Assembly (NCBI RefSeq): GCF_026240905.1
Contig: NZ_JAPEVI010000003.1
Location: forward strand, 3,921,001 to 3,985,000
From: Roseibium salinum
Lineage (GTDB): Bacteria > Pseudomonadota > Alphaproteobacteria > Rhizobiales > Stappiaceae
Reading direction: 5' to 3'
Length of the DNA stretch: 64,000 nt
Shown here: positions 36,013 through 47,634 of the stretch, in pieces
Position numbering within the stretch: position 1 is the stretch's first letter
Layout of the letters: each line of letters begins with the position of its first letter
Made by a program: the position numbers and the translations under genes
Notes under the pieces: model-generated
Database searches by the model: none
What the model saw: only the letters and a program-made list of their open reading frames with translations
What the model was told of the DNA's origin: nothing

Positions 36013-36810
36013 CTAACGCTCCCCGGCGTTCTGCAGGATCAGCCGCGTCACTTCCTTCGGGATCTCAAGATGTGCCATGTGGCCGACCCGCTCGAAGATA
36101 TGCGTGGCCACGGTGCCCGGCAGCTTGTGGGCCTGGCGTGTCGGCAGGACCCGGTCCTGGGTTCCCCAGATCACCTTGATCGGCATTGGAAGCGCGGCCA
36201 GTTCGTCCCTCGGCAGGGTTTTCTGTACGGCGCCGTCGATGATTTCGTCCGCGATGGTCTCCAGCGTCGCGACCGCCCCGGGCCGGGCGCGGCTTTCAGC
36301 GGCGGTCCTGGCGAGGAATTTCGGCAGCTTGAATTCCCAGCCGAAGAACTGTTCAAGCAGCACTTCCATTTCCGCCGCATCGGTTGCCGCCGCATAGCGG
36401 CGCAGGAGCCGGTGGTTGATTTCGGGCCCGAAGCCTCCCGGCGCCAGGAGTGTGAGGCTCGCAGCAATCTCGGGTGTCCTCAGCGCCACCAGCGCGGCCA
36501 CCGCGCCGCCCATGGAGTGGCCGACCAGGTGGACCCTGGTGAGGCCCAGGGCGTCCAGCGATTGCGACACCGCCTTCGCCGCCACACCGGCATTGCCGAT
36601 TCTGGGCCAGTTCACCGCCTCGCCATGGCCGGGCAGGTCGAAGGCGATCGACCTCTTGGTCGGGGCCAGCCCCGTCTGGACGATCTGCCAGGTCAGACGG
36701 TCGCCTCCAAAACCGTGCAGCAGGACAACGGGAGATCCCGTGTCGGGTCCGGTTGCTTCCTGTTCCCGGTAGGGCAAATGAGCGGCGGCGGCGGGTCGAA
36801 GGTCGGTCAT
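36013..36810 (-). CDS. alpha/beta hydrolase
   Basis: The 265-residue hydrolase has LLHGFGGDRLTW (oxyanion region), the nucleophile elbow GHSMGG, an acid residue in WGTQDRVLP and the catalytic His in VGHMAHLE. The sequence is closest in pattern to hydrolases sometimes fused to acetoin dehydrogenase E2, but no lipoyl domain is present. The substrate is unknown. ATG 36810 is the likely start. A nucleotide cyclase gene lies upstream in the same direction, 76 bp away. Confidence 0.85.
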   Translation of the reverse strand: MTDLRPAAAAHLPYREQEATGPDTGSPVVLLHGFGGDRLTWQIVQTGLAPTKRSIAFDLPGHGEAVNWPRIGNAGVAAKAVSQSLDALGLTRVHLVGHSMGGAVAALVALRTPEIAASLTLLAPGGFGPEINHRLLRRYAAATDAAEMEVLLEQFFGWEFKLPKFLARTAAESRARPGAVATLETIADEIIDGAVQKTLPRDELAALPMPIKVIWGTQDRVLPTRQAHKLPGTVATHIFERVGHMAHLEIPKEVTRLILQNAGER

Positions 36811-36886
36811 GTCGGTCCAGGTTCTGGCGTGGGCGGGGTTGGCTGGCAGGGGCCGCACGGCTGCGGCCGGCGATGGTTGTGAAGGA

Positions 36887-38077
36887 CTATTCCAGAGCGA
36901 AAAGCGGTTGGTGTTCGGCAAAACCGTCGAGCGAAAAGGCGCCCACCGGACGCGATCTCGCGCCGGCGAACCTGGCGATATCGTCCGTCATCAGGACATC
37001 CACGCCGACGGATTTCGTCAGGCTCTCGATGCGCGCGGCCGCGTGCACGGTCTGGCCGATCACGGAAAACGTCATCCGGTTCGGAACGCCGATATTGCCG
37101 AACATGACGGACCCGACGGACAGCGCGATGCCCGCCTTCAGGGGCTGCGGGAGCCCGGGATCGGCATTGATGGCCGTGAGGCGCTTGCGGGTTTCATCCG
37201 CGGCTGCAATTGCCTGCGCCACGGATGTCTCAAGGCTCTGCCCGCCGGTCGGAAACACGCCCAGCACGGCGTCGCCGATGAAGTCGAGGACTTCGCCGCC
37301 GTTTCCCAGTATGGCGCCCGCCGTCGCCTCGAAATAAGTGTTCAGCCAGGACAGATAGGCATCCGGCCCCAGCTTCTCGGCAATCGCGGTCGAGTTGCGC
37401 ATGTCGCTGAAATACACCACGGCATCGATGTTTTCGCCGTCGCCATGACGGATCTGTCCGTGCAGCACCTTGTTGCCGGCGATCTTGCCCAGATAGGTCT
37501 CGGCGATCGTCCTGCTGATCTGGGCTTCCAGGGTCGCGCGGGCGGCCAGGGCCAGGCGCCTTTGAATATACCGGATTGCCGTCAGGGCCTCGTCGGAAAA
37601 GCCGTTTTCCTCCTTCGTCGCCCAGCTCACCACGATGCCGGACGTCGAGATTTCGTCGCGTATGGTCGGTATGTCGAATTCCGTCATGATCACGACATAG
37701 TCGCTGTAGCCGGCGGCGGAGAGACTTTCGAGCAGCGGAAATTCGGACGGGGCGTTGGCGTTGGTGAGCCGCCGCCGCATTACCGGTTCGCGGTTCACAA
37801 GGACCGAACGGATCGGGCTCTTGAGCCAGTCCTCGGTGTCCTCCTGTGCGTGGGCGATCTGTTGGTGCTGAAGCGCATTGCCGTTTTCCCAGATTGCCGC
37901 TTCCGCGTCGATCAGCGGATGGAGCACCGACCACCCGATCATCGCGCGGTCCACGGGCACATGGCAGCGGCGCAGCCGCTCGCACATCTCGGCGAACATG
38001 GTTGCCATGTCCGGCGAGCCGAGCGCCTGGTCGATCAGCCAGTCTTCAATCCCGTCGATTTCAGCCATATCGATCAT
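36887..38077 (-). CDS. class III adenylate/guanylate cyclase with altered active-site residues
   Basis: The 396-residue soluble protein has an N-terminal domain of about 180 residues and a C-terminal class III cyclase domain. Metal-binding Asp are present in VVYFSDMRNST (D225) and FIGDAVLGVF (D269), and the transition-state Arg in the stretch ending AAARIE (R349). Other key positions differ: the base-specifying Lys is Asp (D265, LDFIGD), the Thr/Asp position is Ser (S338), and the transition-state Asn of the usual VNxAxR is His (H345). It may use another nucleotide, act weakly, or be a sensor. The N-terminal part resembles the domain found in many rhizobial cyclases. Confidence 0.87.
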   Translation of the reverse strand: MIDMAEIDGIEDWLIDQALGSPDMATMFAEMCERLRRCHVPVDRAMIGWSVLHPLIDAEAAIWENGNALQHQQIAHAQEDTEDWLKSPIRSVLVNREPVMRRRLTNANAPSEFPLLESLSAAGYSDYVVIMTEFDIPTIRDEISTSGIVVSWATKEENGFSDEALTAIRYIQRRLALAARATLEAQISRTIAETYLGKIAGNKVLHGQIRHGDGENIDAVVYFSDMRNSTAIAEKLGPDAYLSWLNTYFEATAGAILGNGGEVLDFIGDAVLGVFPTGGQSLETSVAQAIAAADETRKRLTAINADPGLPQPLKAGIALSVGSVMFGNIGVPNRMTFSVIGQTVHAAARIESLTKSVGVDVLMTDDIARFAGARSRPVGAFSLDGFAEHQPLFALE

Positions 38078-38277
38078 GGCGCAAAGTTAGTTGTCTTTTG
38101 CCGTTGTTTCCAGCGGTTTACGGTCTTGTCGCTCATCAAATGACCCGGCTTCAACGGGTGGTGCAAAAAGGTGAAGGTTGAGTGGCGCAAAACCTCAGAT
38201 TTTGCGATCCAGGCTCGCGTCGTGTTCGGCCGGGTGGCCGCATTGAAAGAGCATTTGCACACCGCGTGCGGCGGTGA

Positions 38278-39780
38278 TCATTCCGGCTCGGTTGCAACAT
38301 CGCCCGGCGGAATGATCAGCCAGTTGATGGTGACGTCGGGGATCTCGCCGGGGGTCTGATAGGCGAAGACCTTGTGGCCGTCGCGAACGGCACCGGGGTA
38401 AAGCCTCAGGAATTCGCTGGGCGGTTGCTGCCGGTCGCCGCGCCAGACGACCATCAGTCCCCTGGCCTGGACATCGGCCACGTCGATCCAGGGGCTCACG
38501 TCGCGATCATGAAGATAGAACATGGACGGCCGGCCAGGTGCATAAAGCGTGATGTGCGCCGCGGACCACATGTCACCGGCGACATAGGCCAGGTCCGAGC
38601 CCGTTTCGGATTTCCAGATGGCCGCAAGCTCGGCGGCAACGGCTTTGCCGGGATAATGCATCCGCGTCTGCTTCTGCTTCCAGTAGGGCTCCAGAACCGC
38701 CTGTCCGAAAATCACACCGAGAAAGATCGCCTGGATGGCGATGGCCGCCGCCAGGGCGCGCCGGGGGAAGGGCAACGAACCGGGAAGCGCCAGAAACCGC
38801 ACCGCGGCGATGCCGGAGAGCACGAACATCGGCGTGCCCCACATGTGTTCGAATTCGTTGCCGGAAACCGCCGAGCTCACCAGGACGACGACCAGGGGCA
38901 CGAAGGCGAACCAGAGCAGGAAGCGGTCGCCATGGGCAGCAAGCGACTGAACGGATTGCCGGCGCGTCGTCCTGAAGGTCTTCACGCCCGTCCAGCCGAG
39001 GCCGGCAAGCACCACCAGGAACGGGCCCGCATGGTTGCCGATCTGCGCGGCCAGGAAACTCAGCGGATTGAGGATGTGATCGAGGAATGATTCGGGCGGG
39101 TTGCTGCGGCTGGCGGCGTAGCGGAATGTCAGCAAATCCGTATCGAGCAGCCACAGGATATGCGGTACGAGCAGCGCGGCACAGACGAGCGCCGCGAGCC
39201 AGGGTCCGGCGGAAGCGAGGTGCCTGCGGGCATCGCCAAAGACCAGCGTGTAGAGGCCGATGGCGCCGATCAGGAGTAGCACGAAATATTTCGTGTAAAG
39301 GCCGAAGGCGGCAAGGGCGCCGAGCGCGACCCAGTCCAGCCAGTGTCCCTTTTCGAGCGCCCGGTGAAACAGCAGGATCATGCCGGCCCAGACCGGGATC
39401 TGAAGAATGTTCGGGTTGAACTCCGGCAAGGGCAGGGTGAAGTAGAAGGTCACGCTGGTCAGGGCGATGGCCCAGAAGGCCTGCCAGCCGGACAGGCCAA
39501 GCCGTTTGCTCAACGTCCAGATCATCAGGTAGCCAAGGGCAGCGCACAGGGCGCTCAACCAGTAACCGCCGAAATAGTGTCCGCCCGTCAGATGATAGCT
39601 GAGCTCCAGCAGCCAGGCCTGCATGGGCGGATGTTTCGTGTAACCGAGCTGAAGTTCGCGCCCCCAGGCAAAGCCTTCCACGACGTCCAGTGGCGGATTG
39701 GGAAAAGTGAGGGTGGGGATCAGTGCGAACAGGAGGCAGACGAGGCCGCCATACCAGAGCGCAGCGCGGGAAGCGGTCAT
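38278..39780 (-). CDS. ArnT/GT39-like membrane glycosyltransferase
   Basis: This polyprenyl-phosphate-sugar dependent glycosyltransferase of the PMT/ArnT type has about 500 residues. It has eleven or so spans, the acidic first loop NPPLDVVEGFAWGRELQLGYTKHPPMQAWLLEL, in which the Asp/Glu and HPP motif are diagnostic, and a C-terminal periplasmic domain from about residue 380. Third gene of a GT2-GtrA-GT39 operon, it likely transfers the flipped sugar to an envelope glycan or lipid. The start is ATG 39780, or ATG 39822 in frame with a short overlap of gtrA. Confidence 0.86.
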   Translation of the reverse strand: MTASRAALWYGGLVCLLFALIPTLTFPNPPLDVVEGFAWGRELQLGYTKHPPMQAWLLELSYHLTGGHYFGGYWLSALCAALGYLMIWTLSKRLGLSGWQAFWAIALTSVTFYFTLPLPEFNPNILQIPVWAGMILLFHRALEKGHWLDWVALGALAAFGLYTKYFVLLLIGAIGLYTLVFGDARRHLASAGPWLAALVCAALLVPHILWLLDTDLLTFRYAASRSNPPESFLDHILNPLSFLAAQIGNHAGPFLVVLAGLGWTGVKTFRTTRRQSVQSLAAHGDRFLLWFAFVPLVVVLVSSAVSGNEFEHMWGTPMFVLSGIAAVRFLALPGSLPFPRRALAAAIAIQAIFLGVIFGQAVLEPYWKQKQTRMHYPGKAVAAELAAIWKSETGSDLAYVAGDMWSAAHITLYAPGRPSMFYLHDRDVSPWIDVADVQARGLMVVWRGDRQQPPSEFLRLYPGAVRDGHKVFAYQTPGEIPDVTINWLIIPPGDVATEPE

Positions 39781-39799
39781 ATGCGGGAGCCCGTTTCGA

Positions 39800-40234
39800 T
39801 CATTGCGGTTCGGCGGGAGCATGGGAAAAGGCCCAGAGCCTCGCCCCCAGAAAGCTGAGGGCGGGAACGATGGCGATTGAAAACAGCAGTCCGATGAGGT
39901 CGGGCCAGGGTGTCAGTCCGAGCCAGAGGGCGAGAACCGTCGAATTGAGCAGGAAGCCCGACACGGCGATCACCAGGAAGCGGGTCATGCTCTTCAGCAC
40001 AGCTCCCTTCCGGCGCAGATGGGCGAAACTCCAGAAATAATGGCCGCTGAAGGAAACGCCAAAGGCAGCCAGGAAGCCGCAGAGATTGGCGGGAAAGGCG
40101 GACAGCGTTCCCGTCTCCAGAAGCGTGGCGGCCACACCGGCGTGGGTCAGCGTTGCCAGAACGCCGATGATCGCGAACTTCCCGACGGCGGCGGTTTCCG
40201 TCTTCAGTTTGCGGCGCCCGGCGTCACTGGCCAT
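39800..40234 (-). CDS. GtrA-family membrane protein (sugar-lipid flippase type)
   Basis: The 144-residue product has four spans. Recognisable parts are KFAIIGVLATLTHAGVAATLL, FLAAFGVSFSGHYFWSFAH and RFLVIAVSGFLLNSTVLALW. GtrA proteins are believed to flip polyprenyl-phosphate-linked sugars. I use ATG 40234, which gives an 11-bp overlap with the GT2 gene and has GGGAGCG upstream; ATG 40276 would overlap by 53 bp. Adjacent GT2 and GT39 genes support the role. Confidence 0.86.
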   Translation of the reverse strand: MASDAGRRKLKTETAAVGKFAIIGVLATLTHAGVAATLLETGTLSAFPANLCGFLAAFGVSFSGHYFWSFAHLRRKGAVLKSMTRFLVIAVSGFLLNSTVLALWLGLTPWPDLIGLLFSIAIVPALSFLGARLWAFSHAPAEPQ

Positions 40235-41270
40235 CGGCGCCGGCGCTCCCGTTGCCGTCCCTGTTGCCGCGGTCATCGGACGGGGTCCCTTCGATGACGT
40301 CCTGCACGATGTAGACCGGCCGCTGTTTCGCTTCGTTGAACAGTCGGGCGATGTATTCGCCGATCATGCCGATCGACAGCAACTGGACCCCGGAGAAAAA
40401 CAGCAGCGCAACCATCAGCGACGCATAGCCCGGAACATCGACACCGAACAGCGAGGTTCGGATGATCAGAAAGAGCGCGTAGGCAAAGGCGCTCAGCGAA
40501 ATGAGCACACCGCCGTAGAACCACACTCTGAGCGGAAGCGTGGTGAACCCGGTCAGGCCGTCGAGTGCGAAGTTCCAGAGTTTCCAGTAGTTGAACTTGC
40601 CCGTGCCGGCCTTGCGCGGCGGGCGCTCATAGGGCAGGGCGACGGCCGGAAAACCGACCCAGGCAAACAGGCCCTTCATGAACCGGTTGCGCTCCGGCAG
40701 CTTCAGAAGGGCGTCGATGACGGCCCGGTCGATAAGGCGGAAATCGCCGGCGTTGGCGGGCATGTCGATATTGGCGAGCCGGTTGAACAGGCGGTAGAAC
40801 ATGCCCGCGGTGGAGCGTTTCATCATCGTGTCGGACGAGCGGTCGACCCTCAGACCGTAGACGACGTCATAGCCGGCACGCCAGCTGTCCAGCATTCGAA
40901 GGATCAGTTCCGGCGGGTCCTGAAGGTCGGCATCGATGATGACCGCAACGTCACCCCGGGCTGCCTCCAGACCGGCGGAAAGGGCCGCTTCCTTGCCGAA
41001 ATTCCGGGACAGTCCCACCATCCGGCCGGGCAGACCGCCCGCAAGGCTTTCCGCCAGGATGTCCGCCGTCGCATCGCGGCTGCCATCGTCGATGAACACG
41101 TATTCGTATTTCAATCCGGTCCGGTCCAGCACCGGACGGGTCGCTTCCAGAAAGTGGCGGATGACTTCGTCTTCGTTGTAGACGGGAACGATGACGCTGA
41201 GGACGGGTGCTGCCGGGCGTGCGCCCTCCCGTCTGGAAACGTAGATTTTCGAGGCGGCGTTTTCGTTCAT
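40224..41270 (-). CDS. GtrB/ArnC-type glycosyltransferase family 2
   Basis: The 348-residue enzyme makes a polyprenyl-phosphate sugar from a nucleotide sugar. The GT2 catalytic domain has SVIVPVYNEDEVI, FIDDGSRDAT and the metal-binding DXD in IIDADLQDPPE. Two C-terminal spans follow (about 235-260 and 275-300), as in GtrB and dolichyl-phosphate mannose synthases. It is first gene of the three-gene glycosylation operon. The sugar is unknown. Confidence 0.92.
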   Translation of the reverse strand: MNENAASKIYVSRREGARPAAPVLSVIVPVYNEDEVIRHFLEATRPVLDRTGLKYEYVFIDDGSRDATADILAESLAGGLPGRMVGLSRNFGKEAALSAGLEAARGDVAVIIDADLQDPPELILRMLDSWRAGYDVVYGLRVDRSSDTMMKRSTAGMFYRLFNRLANIDMPANAGDFRLIDRAVIDALLKLPERNRFMKGLFAWVGFPAVALPYERPPRKAGTGKFNYWKLWNFALDGLTGFTTLPLRVWFYGGVLISLSAFAYALFLIIRTSLFGVDVPGYASLMVALLFFSGVQLLSIGMIGEYIARLFNEAKQRPVYIVQDVIEGTPSDDRGNRDGNGSAGADGQ

Positions 41271-41314
41271 TTTGCTCTGGCCGGTCTTGTTGGCGCAACC
41301 TGCCGTAAAAACAG

Positions 41315-41346
41315 GAAAAAGGCCAGCCCAAGCAATGGACCGGCCT
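41315..41346 (-). terminator. probable terminator of secA
   Basis: On the minus strand, AGGCCGG pairs with CTGGCCT (one G-T pair) across a 13-nt loop and is followed by a T-run. It lies 27 bp after the secA stop at 41373 and before the glycosyltransferase gene. Confidence 0.75.
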
Positions 41347-41372
41347 CTTGTTTTTCGGTGCTTGTGTGCAGC

Positions 41373-44141
<2,769 letters not shown>

Positions 44142-44408
44142 GTGGCGGTCCTTCCCTACGAGGCGGCGTCAACTGGCAATCTGGCGCCCGCCCATGAAAT
44201 CGTCTCAATTGCTATCCACGTTGCGGCCAAGCGCGATGCGCTGGCCGATGAACGCGGCCGAAAAGATGCCATCCCGGCCCGCGGCAGGGACGCCCGACAG
44301 ATAAGAGGGGGCTCAATGCTTGTCAACGCTGCCGGAATGCGCAATGTACCCGTGCCCTCCGCGAAGGAGGGAAGAAAGATTACTGTTCCTATACGTAAAG
44401 GACTTCTC

Positions 44409-45311
44409 ATGTTGCGAATCTCGATGCGCAGGCCGGCTCAGGCACTCGCCATTTCGTTCCTGGCCTTGTCGCTCGGATCCACTTCCCTGTCCGCCGCAGA
44501 GCCGGATGACGTGGTCGCAAAAGTTGGTGAGGCGGAAATCACGGAAGCTGATATTGCCTTTGCAGCGCGTGACCTCGGGCAGGAATTGCAGCGCTTCCCG
44601 CCGGCACAATGGCGCCAGCTTCTGCTGGAAGCAATGGTCGATATGGAGCTGCTGGCGCAGGCCGCGCGCGAGGACGGCATCGATCAGGATCCAGCCTTCA
44701 AGAACCAGCTCGAGTTCCTGGAGTTGCAGGCGCTGCGCAATGCCTATCTCGCCCAGAAAATCGGTGGAGCAATTTCCGAAGAGGACCTCAAGGCGGCCTA
44801 TGAAGAGCAATTTGCCGATTTTGAAGGCGAAGAAGAGATCCGCGCCCGCCACATCCTCGTGAAGGAAAAGGCCGAGGCGGAAGAACTCGTCAAGGAACTC
44901 GAGGGCGGCGCCGATTTTGCCGAACTTGCAAGGGAAAAGTCTACCGGTCCGTCCGGCCCGAATGGCGGTGATCTCGGCTATTTCAAGCAGGGCCAGATGG
45001 TCAAGCCGTTCGAAGAGGCCGTTTTGGCTCTCGAGCCCGGTTCCTATACTACGGAACCGGTGGAAACCCAGTTCGGCTGGCACGTCATCAAGCTGGAAGA
45101 CAAACGCCGGGCGGAAAAGCCGGCTTTCGAAGAGGTGGAAGGCAACCTGCGTCAGCAGCTGTTCCGCGAGCATTACGAAGCCAGGATGGCGGAGCTCAAG
45201 GAGGGCACCGAAATCGAGATCCTCGATGAGAGCCTGGCCAAGCCCGGTGAGGACGCGCAGCCTGCTGAAGAACCTGCCCAGCCTGCTGAAGAAGGGGAAA
45301 AGACGGAGTAA
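44409..45311 (+). CDS. periplasmic PpiC-type peptidyl-prolyl isomerase
   Basis: The 300-residue parvulin has a signal peptide (MLRISMRRPAQALAISFLALSLGSTSLSA), a SurA/PrsA-like N-terminal chaperone helix region (about residues 30-130), and a parvulin domain (about 138-230: RARHILVKEKAEAEELVKELEGG...TGPSGPNGGDLGYF...VETQFGWHVIKLED). The acidic tail has two imperfect AQPAEE repeats. ATG 44409 is preceded by AAAGGA. The divergent position next to secA fits a role with exported proteins. Confidence 0.92.
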   Translation: MLRISMRRPAQALAISFLALSLGSTSLSAAEPDDVVAKVGEAEITEADIAFAARDLGQELQRFPPAQWRQLLLEAMVDMELLAQAAREDGIDQDPAFKNQLEFLELQALRNAYLAQKIGGAISEEDLKAAYEEQFADFEGEEEIRARHILVKEKAEAEELVKELEGGADFAELAREKSTGPSGPNGGDLGYFKQGQMVKPFEEAVLALEPGSYTTEPVETQFGWHVIKLEDKRRAEKPAFEEVEGNLRQQLFREHYEARMAELKEGTEIEILDESLAKPGEDAQPAEEPAQPAEEGEKTE

Positions 45312-45343
45312 TTCCGCTTTCCCTACATTTTGACGCCGGTCCC

Positions 45344-45374
45344 GGAACCCGGCGGCGGCCCGCCGCCGGGTTCC
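45344..45374. terminator. long GC-rich hairpin after the PPIase gene
   Basis: Two perfect 15-bp arms (GGAACCCGGCGGCGG and its complement) flank one base. It is 32 bp beyond the PPIase stop and 157 bp before argJ. No T-run follows, so its strength as a terminator is uncertain. Confidence 0.65.
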
Positions 45375-45531
45375 GTGTTCAGGCAACTGGGCCGGGTCGG
45401 CGAGAGCGCCGGTGCGCGCGAGGACTGCCACTTGTCAGGTGCTTCGGCCTGGGTCATACACTGCTGATGTTTTCAGCCGCTTTCATGAGTGGCGCAGGGA
45501 CCTTTCACGCTTTCTGACCGGATCAGCTTCG

Positions 45532-46773
45532 ATGTCGACGACCATTTCCCCGCTCGCCCCCAAATCCTACCCGGACATGCCGGAGATCAAGGGCGTTCAA
45601 TTCGCGACCGCTTCAGCGGGGATCAAGTACAAGGGCCGCACGGACGTGCTGCTGGCGACGGTGTCCGAAGGCACGTCCGTTGCCGGTGTTTTCACCAGAT
45701 CGAAATGTTCGTCCGCGCCGGTCGACTGGTGCAAGGCCCGGGTCGGTGGCGGCAAGGCGCGCGCGCTTCTGGTGAACTCCGGCAATGCCAACGCCTTTAC
45801 CGGAAAGAAGGGTGCCGAAGCTGTCCGGCTTTCCGCCGAAATCGTCTCCAGAGCGCTTGGCTGCGCCGACGGCGAGATCTTCCTCGCTTCGACCGGCGTG
45901 ATCGGCGAACCGCTTGCCGCCGAGAAATTTTCCGGTGTGATCGATGATCTCAAAGTCGCCCAGGGCAGCGCCGGCTGGCTTGACGCGGCCAAGGCGATCA
46001 TGACCACGGACACCTATCCCAAGGTGGCGACCGCGAGCGTCGAGCTGGACGGCGAAACGATGACGATCAGCGGCATCGCCAAGGGAGCCGGCATGATCGC
46101 TCCGGACATGGCGACCATGCTGTCCTTCATCTTCACCGATGCAGCCGTTTCCCCGGATGTTCTTCAGGCGCTGCTCAGCGGCGAGACCGGCGGAAGCTTC
46201 AATGCCATCACGGTCGACAGCGACACCTCGACCTCCGATACGGTGCTCCTGTTCGCAACCGGTGCCGCCGCGGAAAAGGGCATCGAGCCGGTGACCACGC
46301 TGGACGATCCCCGCGTGGAAATCCTGCGCGCGGCCCTCGGCGACGTGATGCTCGACCTTTCCCATCAGATCGTTAGAGACGGCGAAGGTGCACGGAAATT
46401 CGTCGAGGTCAGCATTGAAGGCGCGGAGTGTGATGCCTCGGCAAAGAGGATCGCCCTTTCAATTGCCAATTCGCCGCTCGTGAAAACGGCGATTGCCGGC
46501 GAGGACGCAAACTGGGGGCGTGTGGTCATGGCTGTCGGCAAGGCCGGCGAGCCTGCCGACCGGGACCGGCTGGCGATTTGGTTCGGTGATGTCCGTGTGG
46601 CCGTCGACGGCGAGCGGGATCCGGACTACAGCGAAGCGGCGGCATCCGCGGTCATGGAGCAGGAAGACATCACGATACGCGTGGAACTCGGCCTGGGCAC
46701 GGGCAGTGCGACGGTGTGGACCTGCGACCTCACCAAGGAATATGTCGCCATCAACGGCGACTACCGCAGCTAG
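45532..46773 (+). CDS. argJ: bifunctional ornithine acetyltransferase / N-acetylglutamate synthase
   Basis: ArgJ moves the acetyl group from N-acetylornithine to glutamate in arginine synthesis. The 413-residue precursor carries [27 protein letters not shown] and the self-cleavage site [16 protein letters not shown], in which cleavage before Thr (about residue 195) yields two subunits. Near the end is [21 protein letters not shown], and the C-terminus is [12 protein letters not shown]. The start is ATG 45532. mutT follows after the MITE; in relatives argJ and mutT are often adjacent. Confidence 0.96.
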   Translation: MSTTISPLAPKSYPDMPEIKGVQFATASAGIKYKGRTDVLLATVSEGTSVAGVFTRSKCSSAPVDWCKARVGGGKARALLVNSGNANAFTGKKGAEAVRLSAEIVSRALGCADGEIFLASTGVIGEPLAAEKFSGVIDDLKVAQGSAGWLDAAKAIMTTDTYPKVATASVELDGETMTISGIAKGAGMIAPDMATMLSFIFTDAAVSPDVLQALLSGETGGSFNAITVDSDTSTSDTVLLFATGAAAEKGIEPVTTLDDPRVEILRAALGDVMLDLSHQIVRDGEGARKFVEVSIEGAECDASAKRIALSIANSPLVKTAIAGEDANWGRVVMAVGKAGEPADRDRLAIWFGDVRVAVDGERDPDYSEAAASAVMEQEDITIRVELGLGTGSATVWTCDLTKEYVAINGDYRS

Positions 46774-46799
46774 AAGCCCGAGCGGTGCCGGTAACTCTA

Positions 46800-47063
46800 G
46801 GGTGCGGACCCATAAATGAGGACGAAATGGCATGAGAAATGGCGAAACCCCGTTAGGAAGGGTGCGCAGAGCGGGCTGTATGCCCGGTCAAGTACGCTGA
46901 CGAAGCGGGGTGAAGCCATTTTCATGTCCTTCGGATTTGACCGGATTGCGCCTCCTCTACGTCGCGAAAGGCTTGAAAATGAACCACATTTCCTACGCTT
47001 CCGCTTCTTGAGGACGCGCAATCCGCTTCAAACCATTTCATCCTCATTTATGGGTCCGCACCC
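46800..47063. mobile_element. 264-bp non-autonomous MITE with 31-bp terminal inverted repeats
   Basis: Termini 46800-46830 and 47033-47063 are inverted copies, identical at 30 of 31 positions and beginning GGGTGCGGACCCATAAATGA. The element is flanked on both sides by TA (46798-46799 and 47064-47065), consistent with a 2-bp target duplication. It encodes no transposase; a 74-codon minus-strand frame inside lacks any conserved feature. It lies 26 bp after argJ and 60 bp before mutT. Families that duplicate TA include IS630/Tc1 types and some IS5 groups; I do not assign one. Confidence 0.88.
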
Positions 47064-47123
47064 TAAGGCTTCAAGCGTGCTTAACGATCCGTTAGGCAGG
47101 TGTTTCAGGACAGGACGTCGACG

Positions 47124-47525
47124 ATGACTAAGATCGTGCTTGTCGCGGCATGCGCGCTTGTTGATGCGGACGGGCGCATTCTTCTGGCACAGCGCCCGGA
47201 AGGGAAATCCATGGCGGGATTGTGGGAATTTCCGGGCGGAAAGGTCGAACAGGGCGAGCGACCGGAGGAAACCCTCATCCGGGAATTGCGGGAAGAACTG
47301 GCAATCGAGGTTAACGAAGCGTGTCTGGCTCCACTCACTTTTGCCAGTCATACTTACGAGGATTTTCACCTACTTATGCCACTTTTCATCTGCCGCAGAT
47401 GGAATGGTGTCCCAAGAGGACAGGAAAATCAGGAGTTGAAGTGGGTGCGCGCGGTCCGGCTGAGAGACTATCCGATGCCACCGGCCGACGAGCCCCTCAT
47501 TCCGCATCTGATGGAGGCGGTATAG
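47124..47525 (+). CDS. mutT: MutT-type NUDIX hydrolase (8-oxo-dGTP diphosphatase)
   Basis: The 133-residue protein has the NUDIX box GGKVEQGERPEETLIRELREEL (about residues 37-58), with the expected Glu residues, and the MutT-like opening KIVLVAACALVDADGRILLAQRPEG plus WEFPGGK. It cleans 8-oxo-dGTP from the nucleotide pool. The start is ATG 47124. The MITE now separates it from argJ and may provide or block its transcription. Confidence 0.92.
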   Translation: MTKIVLVAACALVDADGRILLAQRPEGKSMAGLWEFPGGKVEQGERPEETLIRELREELAIEVNEACLAPLTFASHTYEDFHLLMPLFICRRWNGVPRGQENQELKWVRAVRLRDYPMPPADEPLIPHLMEAV

Positions 47526-47601
47526 AGACCTGTGTTCCTGCGAACGCAGGCCTATCGCCTGAGCGGTTTGGCATCGATCAGCTCCGCTGATCCAATCATT
47601 G

Positions 47602-47620
47602 GGAACGAAACGTTCGTTCC
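47602..47620. promoter_or_regulatory. perfect inverted repeat upstream of the Flp pilin gene
   Basis: GGAACGAA and TTCGTTCC flank ACG. The repeat lies 14 bp before the GTG at 47635. It could be an operator or a hairpin in the leader; the data do not decide. Confidence 0.45.
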
Positions 47621-47634
47621 AGGGAGTGTTTGGG

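Noticed and set aside
46797..47021. 74-codon minus-strand frame inside the MITE
   Set aside because: It begins inside the element, ends at its terminal repeat, and has no conserved feature; MITEs usually do not code.
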